A program made the translations under genes and the position numbers. Below are positions 17,449 through 26,094 of a stretch of 64,000 bases of DNA, one piece after another. Every line of letters starts with the position of its first letter. Positions within the stretch are counted from its first letter, which is position 1. Source of the stretch: JBBRHQ01 sp963815645 (GTDB lineage: Bacteria > Actinomycetota > Thermoleophilia > Solirubrobacterales > 70-9). The stretch spans positions 2,418,001 to 2,482,000 of the forward strand of contig CAWFHL010000001.1 of the NCBI GenBank assembly GCA_963815645.1, in the 5' to 3' direction. The notes under the pieces were generated by a model. That model did no database searches. It saw only the letters and a program-made list of their open reading frames with translations, and was not told the origin of the DNA.

Positions 17449-18141
17449 GTGCAGAATTTGAAGAAGAGAATCGCGACCAGCGCGACTTTGGTTGGCCTCG
17501 GAGGACTGGCGGGGGTGGCCCTGAGCTCCGGTGCCCCGGGCGGTAACGCCAACTCCCAGGCGGTCAAGCCTGACGTCCGTACCAAGGTGATCCGCCGCAC
17601 CACCCGGATGACCAGGCACGTCAAGCCCCGCTACCCCGCCGGCGCCGCACCCGGCGGCTCCGCATGGGGTGCTGCGGCCGGGGCCGCGGCCGAGTACGGC
17701 AGCGCCACCACCGGGTCCTCTTCCACCGGCTCTCCCGCATCGGGCGCCGGTTCATATTCCTCCCCGGTAACGACCGCCTCCAGCGGCGCCGCGCCATCTG
17801 CGCCGTCCTCCAGCGCTGGCTCCTCCCCGAAGTCGGTCCCGGTTTCGACCCGCACCAGCGGCAGCGGCCATCACGCTTCGGGCGGCGGCCACAGCGGCGG
17901 CGGCCACAGCGGCGGCGGCCATCACGTAGTCACCTCGACCAGCGGCGGCCACAGCGGCGGCGGCCACAGCGGCGGCGGCCACAGCGGCGGCGGTCATCAC
18001 GTCGTCACCTCGACCAGCGGCGGCGGCCACACTGGCGGCGGCGAGTCCGAGGGCGGCGACCGGCCGAGCATCCATGTCGGCGGTGGCGGAGGCGGCGCGA
18101 GCCACCACGGTGGTGGGCGCAAGGGGGGCGGCGATGACTGA
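17449..18141 (+). CDS. secreted Gly/His-rich repeat protein
   Basis: 230 residues from a GTG preceded by AGGAGGAAT. Signal segment VGLGGLAGVAL as in the protein at 13089, then an Arg-rich stretch (VIRRTTRMTRHVKPRYP), an Ala/Ser/Thr/Pro region, and from about residue 140 repeats of GHSGGG and GHHVVTSTSG ending SHHGGGRKGGGDD. The histidine density suggests metal binding outside the cell. Overlaps the next gene by five bases (18137-18141), so it heads the operon 17449-21490. Function unknown. Confidence 0.7.
   Translation: MQNLKKRIATSATLVGLGGLAGVALSSGAPGGNANSQAVKPDVRTKVIRRTTRMTRHVKPRYPAGAAPGGSAWGAAAGAAAEYGSATTGSSSTGSPASGAGSYSSPVTTASSGAAPSAPSSSAGSSPKSVPVSTRTSGSGHHASGGGHSGGGHSGGGHHVVTSTSGGHSGGGHSGGGHSGGGHHVVTSTSGGGHTGGGESEGGDRPSIHVGGGGGGASHHGGGRKGGGDD
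17876..18040 (+). repeat. short internal repeats coding for Gly/His motifs
   Basis: Tandem copies of a 15-bp unit coding Gly-His-Ser-Gly-Gly, arranged in two larger blocks each followed by a HHVVTSTSG segment (about 17920 and 18000). Such repeats can change copy number by slippage or recombination while staying in frame. Confidence 0.85.
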
Positions 18142-18499
18142 GTCCTCCCCGGTCCTCTCGAACCCGCCCATCCAGCGGAGCGCGAAGTCGCCGCCTCGCA
18201 ACGGGCGCTCCGGTCCCGGCATGGTGATCTCCGGAGCGATCGCCCTGTTCGCGGTCACCTTCGGCTTCCTCACGTACCAGCTGCGCTCGGGCAACGACCC
18301 CTCGCTCGGCGCCCAGGCCCTGGCGGTTCAGCCGCGGCCGGTCCTCGTCAGGAAGGTGATCAAGCACCGCATCATCACCCGAGTGGTTCCGACCGCGGGC
18401 GCCTCTGGCACCACGGTCTCGACCAGCGCTGCCCCGGTGACGTCGAGCGCGACCGCCGCAGCGCCCGCTCCCGCGCCCGTGACAACAGGTGCGTCATGA
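18137..18499 (+). CDS. single-pass membrane protein of the redox operon
   Basis: 120 residues: polar N-terminus (MTESSPVLSNPP), one membrane helix (MVISGAIALFAVTFGFLTYQL), then a short basic segment (VLVRKVIKHRIITRVV) and an Ala/Thr/Pro tail. It has the same architecture as the protein encoded at 14697-15131. Starts inside the preceding gene and overlaps apbE by four bases. No catalytic motif; may anchor or link the electron-transfer components. Confidence 0.6.
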   Translation, partial: TESSPVLSNPPIQRSAKSPPRNGRSGPGMVISGAIALFAVTFGFLTYQLRSGNDPSLGAQALAVQPRPVLVRKVIKHRIITRVVPTAGASGTTVSTSAAPVTSSATAAAPAPAPVTTGAS

Positions 18500-19485
18500 G
18501 CGAGCACGACGTCGTATTCGAGGCGATGGGATCGCATGTGCGGTTCCTGATCGGCGATCCGGGAGAGGGGCAGCCCCCGGCCCCCGCTGCGGCCGAGGAG
18601 GCAAGATCGTTCGTGGCCGAGTTCGACCGGGCGCTCTCGCGGTTCCGGAAGGAGAGCGAGCTGTGCATGCTGAACGCTGACGGGCGCCACACCGTCCCGG
18701 CTTCCGACCTGCTCAGAGAGGCGGTCCGATCCGGGCTGTGGGCTGCGGAGCGCAGCGGCGGCCTCGTCGACCCGACCCTGGTACGGGAGATCGAGTCCAG
18801 CGGTTATCGCGAGTCGCGGGCAGGGATCGCGGGCGCTCCGCTCGGCGACGCGCTGGAGCAGGCGCCGGAACGCAGGCCGGCCCGGCCCGATCCCGCCGGT
18901 CGCTGGCGGCTGTTCGAGGTGGACGACCGGGAGGAGACCATCACCCGGCCCCCGGGGCTGTTGTTCGATACCGGGGGAACCGGAAAGGGCCTCGCCGCCG
19001 ACATGATCGCCGCCCGGCTGCGCGGCTACTCGCGCTTCATCGTCGATTGCGGCGGCGATATCCGCATCGGCGGCGCCGATGCCCTCGTCCATCCCTATGA
19101 GGTCTTCGTCGAGCACCCCCTGAGCGGCGACCGTGCCCACGTGCTGAGGCTCGGCACGGGCGCCGTCGCGACCTCGGGTCTCAACGTCCGCATCTGGCGC
19201 CGTGAAGACGGCAGCTTCGCCCACCACCTGCTCGACCCCTCGACCGGCGAGCCGGCCTGGACGGGGCTGGTCGGCGCAACCGCGCTGGCCGATACCGCGC
19301 TGGAGGCCGAGACCCTCTCCAAGGCCGCGCTGCTCTCGGGCCCCGAGGGAGGCCGGCGGTTGCTCGCTGGGCGTGGCGGCCTGATCGTGCACGAGAGCGG
19401 CAGGGTCGAGCTCGTCGGCCCGCTCAGCGTGGCGCCCAGGATCCGCTTTCCCGAGCCGGCTCCGACTGCTGCGGGGGCTTTGTGA
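18496..19485 (+). CDS. apbE: FAD:protein FMN transferase (ApbE family)
   Basis: 329 residues. ApbE transfers FMN from FAD to a Ser/Thr of target proteins, usually extracytoplasmic electron carriers. Seen are the N-terminal AMGSHVRFLI, the DRALSRFRKESEL helix, the DTGGTGKGLAADMIA flavin/Mg-binding core, DCGGDIRIGG and TSGLNVRIW. The usual LDLGGIAKGYAVD motif is here FDTGGTGKGLAAD. No lipoprotein signal, so this copy may act in the cytosol or on membrane substrates. Coupled by ATGA to both neighbours. No canonical DxxSGATxT acceptor was found in the neighbours. Confidence 0.9.
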   Translation: MSEHDVVFEAMGSHVRFLIGDPGEGQPPAPAAAEEARSFVAEFDRALSRFRKESELCMLNADGRHTVPASDLLREAVRSGLWAAERSGGLVDPTLVREIESSGYRESRAGIAGAPLGDALEQAPERRPARPDPAGRWRLFEVDDREETITRPPGLLFDTGGTGKGLAADMIAARLRGYSRFIVDCGGDIRIGGADALVHPYEVFVEHPLSGDRAHVLRLGTGAVATSGLNVRIWRREDGSFAHHLLDPSTGEPAWTGLVGATALADTALEAETLSKAALLSGPEGGRRLLAGRGGLIVHESGRVELVGPLSVAPRIRFPEPAPTAAGAL

Positions 19486-20093
19486 ACTCGCTGAGCACGA
19501 CACTCGCGACCCATGGCTGGTGGCTTGCCGCCAGGGCCTCGGGCCTGGTCGCCCTCGCTTTGGTGACCGCATCGGTTGCGTTGGGGCTGACGATGGCCGG
19601 AAAGGTCATGCGCCGCCCGGGTCTCGGCCGCAAGCTGGTCGCGGCGCATGAGCACACCGCGCTCGCCGGTCTGATCGCGATCGCCGTCCACGGGATCACC
19701 CTGCTCGGCGACCCATGGTTGAATCCCGGCCTGTCGGGGATAACGGTGCCCTTCTCGATGGCCTATCAGCCGCTCTTCACCGGGCTGGGGATCATCGGCG
19801 GCTACCTCGCGGCGCTGCTCGGCCTCAGTTTCTACGCCCGCCGCCGCCTCGGCGCCCGCCTCTGGCGCAAGGCCCACCGGCTGACGGTCGCCGTGTACGC
19901 CCTAGCCGTCGTCCACACGATCGGAGCCGGCACCGACGCCTCCACCCCGTGGATGCGCTGGTGGCTTCTCGCCACAGCCCCGCCGATCGCCGCGCTCTTC
20001 GTGATCCGGCTCGTCGGAGCGCGCCGCGGATCGGGACGGAGCTCGCGCCCGGCAGCGCCGATCCGCAGCTCACCTGTTCCCGAGGAGGCATGA
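19482..20093 (+). CDS. ferric-reductase-like transmembrane protein
   Basis: 203 residues with five to six membrane helices from GWWLAARASGLVALAL onward. Conserved intramembrane histidines (HEHTALAGLIAIAVHGITLL and KAHRLTVAVYALAVVHTIGAGTD) would hold b-type haems, as in the ferric reductase-like/YedZ fold. A cytosolic Arg-rich tail follows. GTG start overlapping the apbE stop. Probably accepts electrons from the downstream flavoprotein/ferredoxin and moves them across the membrane; the final acceptor is unknown. Confidence 0.8.
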   Translation: MNSLSTTLATHGWWLAARASGLVALALVTASVALGLTMAGKVMRRPGLGRKLVAAHEHTALAGLIAIAVHGITLLGDPWLNPGLSGITVPFSMAYQPLFTGLGIIGGYLAALLGLSFYARRRLGARLWRKAHRLTVAVYALAVVHTIGAGTDASTPWMRWWLLATAPPIAALFVIRLVGARRGSGRSSRPAAPIRSSPVPEEA

Positions 20094-21287
20094 TGAAGGA
20101 CGATGGCGTACTGATAGTCGGCGGGGGTCTGGCCGGCCAGCGCTGCGCCGAGACGCTGCGCCGCCGTGGTTGCGAGCTGCCGATCCGGATCGTCTGCGGC
20201 GAGCCCGAGCCCCCCTACGATCGCCCCCCGCTCTCGAAGCAGGCACTGGTGGGGGAGGTCAGGCTCGCAGGACCTCGCCTATCGCTCCACCGATTGGTAT
20301 TCGCAGAACGAGGTCGACCTACTCCTCTCGAGCGCTGCCCGCGATCTCGACCCGGCGCGGAGGACCGTCACGCTGGAGGGCGGCACCGAGATGCGCTACG
20401 GCAAGCTGCTGATCGCCACCGGCAGCGAGGCTCGCAGGCTGGCGCTGCTCGAAGGATTCGACAATGTCCACTACCTGCGGACCCTCGCGGACGCCCGTCG
20501 ACTGCGACCCGCGCTCGTCCCCGGGGCGCGGATCGGGATCGTCGGCGCCGGCTTCATCGGTCTCGAGGTCGCGGCCGCCGCTCACCGGGCCGGCGCCGCG
20601 GTGACCATGATCGAGGCCCTGCCAACGCCCCTTGCGGGCATCCTCGGAGAGAGGGTCGGCAACTGGTTTGCCGGATTTCACCGCGACCAGGGCGTCGAGA
20701 TGCGACTCGGCGCGATGCTCGAGGGCGCCGGCGGCGATGGCTCGGTGGAGGAGCTGGTTCTGGCCGGCGGCGAGAGGGTCGGCTTTGAATGCGTCGTTGC
20801 CGGAATCGGCTCGGCGCCGGCGACGGGATGGCTGCGGCGCGCCGGGCTCGACATGGCCGGCGTGAAGACGGACACCGCAGGTCGCACTCACCTGCCCGAC
20901 GTCTTCGCCGCCGGCGACGCCGCCGCGGCATTCGATCCGCGGACCGGCACCTACGCGCGGGCTGAGCATTGGGACGCAGCCGCCTGGCAGGGTGCGGCGG
21001 CCGCAGCGGCGATGCTCGGGGAGTACCCTGGAACGCCGCCCCTGCCCAGCTTCTGGAGCGATCAGCACGGCGTTCGCATCCACTACATCGGTCATGCGAG
21101 TCGCGCCGACGCGGTCCACTTCGAGGGCGACCCGGAGGAGCTGGAGTTCACCGCGGTCTTCACCCGAGGCGGGACCCCTGTCGCCGGGGTTGCGGTCGGG
21201 CGTCCACGGTCGATCCCGGAGCTTCGTAAATCGATCGAGCGGGGGCACTTCCCCGCGGCTCACGAAGAGAAAGCGAGAGCAGCATGA
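20090..21287 (+). CDS. NAD(P)H:ferredoxin reductase-type FAD oxidoreductase (frameshifted)
   Basis: Class I FAD/NAD reductase like BphA4 or putidaredoxin reductase. The first part reads VLIVGGGLAGQRCAETLRRRG and PPYDRPPLSKQAL. An extra base near 20267 shifts the frame, after which DLAYRSTDWYSQNEVDLLLSS continues to the end, with the NAD site IGIVGAGFIGLEVAAAAH, then VFAAGDAAAAFDP and AEHWDAAAWQGAAAA. About 398 residues once joined, a normal length. It would reduce the ferredoxin whose gene overlaps its stop. Both sides being conserved argues for a sequencing indel. Confidence 0.85.
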
Positions 21288-21490
21288 GCTATCTGCCCAG
21301 GATCGACCCCGGGGCGTGCGCCGCGCACGGGGACTGCGTCGAGATCGCCCCGGAGGTGTTCCGCCTCGAACAGACTGCCGCGGTGATCGGAATCGGCCCA
21401 GACGAGCTGATTCTCGAGGCAGCGGAGGCCTGCCCGTCGCTGGCGATCACCGTCGTCGACGACGCCACTGGCGAAACGGTCTTCCCCTGA
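21284..21490 (+). CDS. ferredoxin, 3Fe-4S (P450-type)
   Basis: 68 residues with GACAAHGDC (Cys-x5-Cys), APEVF and a final EACPSLAIT cysteine: three cluster cysteines in the pattern of single-cluster 3Fe-4S ferredoxins that serve cytochromes P450 and related enzymes. Acidic and soluble. Start overlaps the reductase stop by four bases, so the two are expressed together as donor and carrier. Confidence 0.88.
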   Translation: MSYLPRIDPGACAAHGDCVEIAPEVFRLEQTAAVIGIGPDELILEAAEACPSLAITVVDDATGETVFP

Positions 21491-21653
21491 GCAGGATCCC
21501 ATCGGCGGGATATTCACGGATCTCGGGGCGGTTGCTGTGTCCCGGAGCCGATTTCGGTGGGACCGTTGGGTGGAACGGAATACTCGCTGGGCGGGCTTGG
21601 TTCTCTTCCTGCGCATCGAGTGGACGCCGGTCCCGGTCGGGAGGATCGGCGCC

Positions 21654-22394
21654 TCAGACGCCGAGCGCGAAGCTGAGGCCGAGCATCACCATCCCGCCCG
21701 CCAGGATCCCGGCGAGGCAACCAGAGGCGTTTCCCTGCCACCCCTGCGGGATCAGCTCGATCACGATCAGCGCGAGCATCGCGCCAGCGGCGAAGCCGAA
21801 GGAGATAGGCAGGAGGGCGGAGATCTCGCGAACCAGCAGGTAGGCGATCAGCGCCCCGATCGGCTGGGGGAGGCTGGTCGCGACCGCAGCCCAGAACTGG
21901 CGGGTGTGGCTGAAGCCCGCTGACGCCATCGGAATCGCCACGCTGGTCCCCTCGGGGACGTTCTGGATCCCGATCGCGAGGATGACGAAGAGCCCCAGAC
22001 CGGCCGTGTCTGAGGCATAGGCGGTGCCGATCGCGAACCCTTCGGGCAGGCTGTGGACGAGGAGGACGACGAAGACCAGGATCGACGTCGTCAGGCCTTG
22101 GCCACGAGGGTGCGCGAGGTGCCGCTCGCGCCTCTCCAGCAGCCCTCTCGCGGTCAGCAGGAAGGCGACCCCGGTGGCGATGCCCGCTCCGACCGAGGCC
22201 GCTGAACCCTGGTCGAGACCGGGCAGGATCAGGCCTGCAACCGAGGCCACCCCCATCACGCCGGCGGCGACACCGAGCAGCAGGGGCTGCAAGGTCATCG
22301 CCCGCTCGCCGAGGAAGAACACCGGGATCGCTCCGACACCTGTCGCCAGAGCGGTCGCACAGCCCGCGAGCAGCAGAACGGCCACCGGGCTCAC
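21654..22394 (-). CDS. ZIP-family metal transporter
   Basis: 246 residues from a GTG, about eight membrane helices. Helices IV and V carry the metal-site signatures VVLLVHSLPEGFAIGTAYA and IGIQNVPEGTSVAIPM (HSxPEG, QNxPEG), typical of GufA-type ZIP proteins importing Zn, Mn or Fe. It lies directly downstream of the NRAMP remnant on the same strand, as if that gene had been truncated into it. Confidence 0.9.
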   Translation of the reverse strand: MSPVAVLLLAGCATALATGVGAIPVFFLGERAMTLQPLLLGVAAGVMGVASVAGLILPGLDQGSAASVGAGIATGVAFLLTARGLLERRERHLAHPRGQGLTTSILVFVVLLVHSLPEGFAIGTAYASDTAGLGLFVILAIGIQNVPEGTSVAIPMASAGFSHTRQFWAAVATSLPQPIGALIAYLLVREISALLPISFGFAAGAMLALIVIELIPQGWQGNASGCLAGILAGGMVMLGLSFALGV

Positions 22395-22900
22395 AGCCGC
22401 ATCGCCAGTGCGCCTGACTGAGCAGCAGCGCGAGCAGGACGTGCTCGACCCGGCGGAACCCTCCCCACAGGAGGAGGGAAACGCCCAGGGCTGCGATCGG
22501 CACGCTCACGTACTTGGTCGCCCCTGCGAGCTCGAGGCTGGGCCGCAGCGCCGGCGAACTCGGCGCAAGTCGTGCCGAGGTTTGGCGAGCAAAAGGGCGA
22601 GATCAGCGCGGCGCCGGCGAGGCGGACGCCGGTGCGGTCACGGATCAGCCCCATCATCCCTGGCCGGTGGCGACTCCCATGCGGGCGCGGGCCTCATGGA
22701 AGATGGCCAGCGCCACCGTCGAGAGCAGCAGGACCCAGCCCGAACCCCGACGCTTTCCGCCGGCCCCGCCGCACCCACAGTCTCGATTCGCGGATGCCCG
22801 ACCCCGTCTTGCGCGGCGCCGAGGTCGGCAAGGGGGCCGAGCAGGCGACCACCAACCTCGGATCCGGGCAGGGAGGTGAGGCGCAGCACGGCCTCAGCCT
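22395..22900 (-). pseudogene. NRAMP divalent-metal transporter remnant
   Basis: Minus-strand fragments in different frames rebuild the N-terminal quarter of an NRAMP (MntH-like) transporter: VLLLSTVALAIFHEARARMG then VATGQG (about 22670-22725), a shift, GMMGLIRDRTGVRL and NLGTTCAEFAGAAA (about 22555-22660), another shift, YVSVPIAALGVSLLLWGGFR and RVEHVLLALLLSQ (about 22425-22513). The remaining helices are absent and the ZIP start follows at once. The upstream part (22730-22900) is hard to read in any frame. A truncated pseudogene, possibly with added consensus indels. Confidence 0.6.
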
Positions 22901-23110
22901 ATTGCGCGCCGGCTGCGGGCTCTCAGTTGCCGCTGATGGTCGGCCGGGGAGACTGGTCTGACTTGCAAACGGGGTCGAAGACTCAAACGACGGGGTTACA
23001 AGCATTTACAAACATTCAGCTAACATGCCGCTCAACTCGAAACGGGCGAGTTTTTGCGGTCCGCCGGCCGCCGATCGAGTAAACACCCGCCCCGGAGACT
23101 GAGCGCGAGC

Positions 23111-23965
23111 ATGGGAAGACGGAAGAAGCGAGTCGAGGAGCAGCCTAAGGGCGCTGCCCCGGCGCGGCCCCGCAGGGGTGGCGCGTCGATCATCGAGCTC
23201 GATGACGTGACCAAGGTCTACCCGGGAGGTCACCTTGCGCTCGAGCGTGTGTCGCTGGCGCTGAACCGGGGCGAGTTCCTCTTTCTCGTCGGTCCCACCG
23301 GATGCGGCAAGTCGACCCTGATCAAGTTGCTGATCCGGGAGCTCGAACCGACCGAGGGCACGGTGAGGATCGCCGGCCGCGACATCGGGAGCCTCTCCGA
23401 GAAGAAGATCCCGCAGCTGCGACGCAACATCGGAACCGTTTTCCAGGACTTCAAGCTGCTGCCGAACCGCAACGTGTACGACAACGTCGCCTACGCGCTC
23501 CAGGTGATCGGCGCCGGCCGCTCGGAGATCCGGGAAAAGGTGCCGGAGACTTTGCGGCTGGTTGGGCTCTCCACCAAGCTTCACAATTACCCTGACCAGC
23601 TCTCCGGCGGTGAGCAGCAGCGCGTCTCGATCGCCCGGGCCTTCGTCAATCACCCGCCGCTGCTGCTCGCCGACGAGCCCAGCGGCAACCTCGACCCGGT
23701 CACTTCGATCGGGATCATGCAGCTGCTCTACCGGATCAATCGCACCGGGACGACCGTCGTGGTCGTCACCCACGACCGCGAGATGGTCGACAAGATGCGC
23801 CGCCGGGTGATCGAGCTCTACGAGGGCCGGGTGGTCCGCGACGAATCCACGGGCGGCTACACCGAGGAGTCGACGACCGAATTCGGGGTCCGGATGCGGG
23901 CGGAGATGGGCGTCGGGGTCGAGGGCCAGGCCAACGGTCACGGCGACGAGCGGCTCGACTGGTGA
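23111..23965 (+). CDS. ftsE: cell division ATP-binding protein FtsE
   Basis: 284 residues from the ATG at 23111; an open frame extends 19 codons upstream without homology. Cytosolic ATPase of the FtsEX complex that activates septal peptidoglycan hydrolases. Walker A GPTGCGKST, Q-loop VFQDFKLL, signature LSGGEQQR, Walker B LLADEPSGNLD, H-loop VTHDRE. A basic N-terminal extension of about 30 residues and a C-terminal tail exceed the usual 230 residues. Followed by ftsX after 7 bp. Confidence 0.95.
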   Translation: MGRRKKRVEEQPKGAAPARPRRGGASIIELDDVTKVYPGGHLALERVSLALNRGEFLFLVGPTGCGKSTLIKLLIRELEPTEGTVRIAGRDIGSLSEKKIPQLRRNIGTVFQDFKLLPNRNVYDNVAYALQVIGAGRSEIREKVPETLRLVGLSTKLHNYPDQLSGGEQQRVSIARAFVNHPPLLLADEPSGNLDPVTSIGIMQLLYRINRTGTTVVVVTHDREMVDKMRRRVIELYEGRVVRDESTGGYTEESTTEFGVRMRAEMGVGVEGQANGHGDERLDW

Positions 23966-23972
23966 GGCGTTG

Positions 23973-24875
23973 ATGTCGAGATTCTGGTTCTTCATCCAGG
24001 AGGCGTTCAGGGCCCTGCGGCGCAACGCAGCCCCGAGCGTCGCGGCGATCGTCACCACCGTGGTCACGGTGATCCTGCTCGGTGTCCTGATCCCCGTCTT
24101 CCAGACCACCCAGGGCAAGAGCCAGGAGGTCCGCAACCAGCTGGAGCTGAAGGTCTTCCTCTACGACGATGCGACCAATTCGGAGACCGCCTCGCTGAAG
24201 GGGAAGCTGGGATCGCTAACGCACGTCAAGTCGGTCTCCTACGTCTCGAAGCCCGAGGCGCTGAAGATCCTCAAGGGGAGACTCAAGGACCCCAACGTGC
24301 TCGCCGAGCTCAACTCCAACCCGCTGCCGGCGTCCTTCAACGTGAAGCCCGACGACGCGTCCCAGCTCGAGTCGATCCGCGCGGCGATCACTCCGCCGGG
24401 GCCGAACGGCAAGCCGCAGGCGATCAGCCCGATCATCGACACGGTCAAGGACTCTCGCGAGGAGGCCGGGAAGATCGAGCAGGTGACCGGGGCCCTGAAG
24501 CTCGTCCTCACCATCCTCACGGCGCTGCTGGTGATCGCCTCGCTGATGCTGGTCGGCAACACGATCCGGCTCTCGATCTACACCCGCCGGCGCGAGGTCG
24601 AGGTGATGCGTCTGGTCGGAGCGACCCGCTGGTTCATCCGCTGGCCGTTCATGATCGAAGGAGTTGCCGTGGGGTTTGCCGGGGGCGCGATCGCCATACT
24701 GGTGCTGTGGCTCGGCAAGGTCACGATCGTCGATCCCCTCTCCGACAGCTTCGCCCTGGTCGCGGCGCAGAACACGATCTCGTTCGGGCTGCTGGTGGCG
24801 ATCCTGTTTGGCTCCGCGGTGCTCGTCTCGGCGCTCGGCTCGGGGATAACGCTGCGGCGCTTCCTCAAGGTCTGA
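23973..24875 (+). CDS. ftsX: cell division protein FtsX
   Basis: 300 residues, ATG at 23973 (a TTG lies one codon earlier). Four-helix membrane partner of FtsE: helix 1 (AAIVTTVVTVILLGVLIPVF), a large extracellular domain (about 50-170), then three C-terminal helices including LTALLVIASLMLVGNTIRL and the RRREVEVMRLVGAT coupling segment. The extracellular loop recruits a cell-wall hydrolase in other actinobacteria. Followed 7 bp later by an S41 protease gene. Confidence 0.95.
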   Translation: MSRFWFFIQEAFRALRRNAAPSVAAIVTTVVTVILLGVLIPVFQTTQGKSQEVRNQLELKVFLYDDATNSETASLKGKLGSLTHVKSVSYVSKPEALKILKGRLKDPNVLAELNSNPLPASFNVKPDDASQLESIRAAITPPGPNGKPQAISPIIDTVKDSREEAGKIEQVTGALKLVLTILTALLVIASLMLVGNTIRLSIYTRRREVEVMRLVGATRWFIRWPFMIEGVAVGFAGGAIAILVLWLGKVTIVDPLSDSFALVAAQNTISFGLLVAILFGSAVLVSALGSGITLRRFLKV

Positions 24876-24882
24876 CCTCCCC

Positions 24883-26094
24883 GTGAGCACCGCCCGGGTT
24901 GCGGCGCTCGCCGCGATGCTGATCGCCGCCATCTGCCTCGGCATCTGGCTTGGCGGGCATCCCTCAGACCTCCCGGGGCCGCTGCGCGACGCGTTCGTCG
25001 AGGACTCCACCGCGCTGAACGCCGAGGCGACCTCGGTGATCGAGGACAACTACTTCCGCCGGGTCGGCTCGCAGGAGCTTGGAAATGCCTCGGTCGACGG
25101 CATGGTCCGCTCGATCAGGCGACATTTCAAGGATCGCTTCTCGCATTACTTCTCTCCCGAGAACCTGTCCCGTTTCAACGAGTCGATCAGCGGTCGCTTC
25201 TCCGGGGTCGGGCTCAGTGTCAGTGAGGTGAAGCGCGGTCTGCGGGTCGGCCGGGTCTTCCCCAAAACCCCCGCCTCGAGGGCGGGGATCGCGGTCGGCG
25301 ATCTGATCGTCTCGGTCAACGGGAAATCGATCGCCGGCGAGGACGCCGATATCGCCACCGCGAAGATCAAGGGGCCGGAGGGGAGCGGGGTGACGGTCGG
25401 CGTGCTCCGCCCCTCGCGGGGAAGCACCCGCTCGATCCGGCTGACCCGCGAGCAGATCGCCCTGCCTATAACAACCAGCCGGATCATCGAGGCCGGTGGT
25501 CACAGGCTCGGCTACGTCGCCCTGCTCGGGTTCACCGACGGTGCCCACGCGTTCCTTCGCCGCGCGGTCAGGAAGGTCGAGCAGCGCGGCGCCGAAGGGA
25601 TCATTCTCGACCTTCGCGGCAATGGCGGCGGCTTGCTGACGGAGGCAGTCCTCACCTCGAGCATCTTCCTCCCGAAGGGCGAGGTTGTCGTCTCCACCAA
25701 GTCGCGGACCCAGGGCAACGCGGTCTACAAGACGGTTGGCGGAAACCTGCCGTCCCGCCCGCTGGTCGTGCTGATCAACCGCGACACCGCCTCGGCCGCC
25801 GAGATCCTCGCTTCGGCGCTCGCCGACGACGGCGACGCGACCGTGGTCGGGACCAGATCGTTCGGCAAGGGCGTCTTCCAACAGGTGATCGATCTCGCCA
25901 GCGGGGGCGCGCTCGACCTGACGATCGGCGAGTTCTTCACCGCCGACGGCATCTCGCTGGCCGGCAAGGGGATCAAGCCCGACGTCAGGGCGCTCGACGA
26001 TCCCCGGACCCGGGCCGACGAGGGCCTGGCGCGGGCCCTCGGGGTGCTCGGCGGCCTGGTCCCTCCGCAGGCCGGGGCACAGGCGAAGGGTTGA
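24883..26094 (+). CDS. C-terminal processing protease (S41, PDZ)
   Basis: 403 residues from a GTG. An N-terminal signal anchor (VAALAAMLIAAICLGIWLGG), a PDZ domain (about 105-185: GVGLSVSEVKRGLRV, GDLIVSVNGKSI), then the S41 catalytic core with LDLRGNGGGLL, catalytic Ser in DTASAAEIL and Lys in TRSFGKGVFQ. Secreted serine protease that trims or degrades envelope proteins. Its stop overlaps the TTG start of the RNase gene. Confidence 0.93.
   Translation: MSTARVAALAAMLIAAICLGIWLGGHPSDLPGPLRDAFVEDSTALNAEATSVIEDNYFRRVGSQELGNASVDGMVRSIRRHFKDRFSHYFSPENLSRFNESISGRFSGVGLSVSEVKRGLRVGRVFPKTPASRAGIAVGDLIVSVNGKSIAGEDADIATAKIKGPEGSGVTVGVLRPSRGSTRSIRLTREQIALPITTSRIIEAGGHRLGYVALLGFTDGAHAFLRRAVRKVEQRGAEGIILDLRGNGGGLLTEAVLTSSIFLPKGEVVVSTKSRTQGNAVYKTVGGNLPSRPLVVLINRDTASAAEILASALADDGDATVVGTRSFGKGVFQQVIDLASGGALDLTIGEFFTADGISLAGKGIKPDVRALDDPRTRADEGLARALGVLGGLVPPQAGAQAKG

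Noticed and set aside
17876..18040. Possible CRISPR or satellite array
   Set aside because: The repeats are in-frame codons for Gly/His motifs of a secreted protein; no spacers.
19482..20093. Flavinylation acceptor (SGAT-like) in the ferric-reductase-like protein
   Set aside because: The closest sequence is LSGITVP, lacking the Asp and Ala-Thr of the known acceptor motif.
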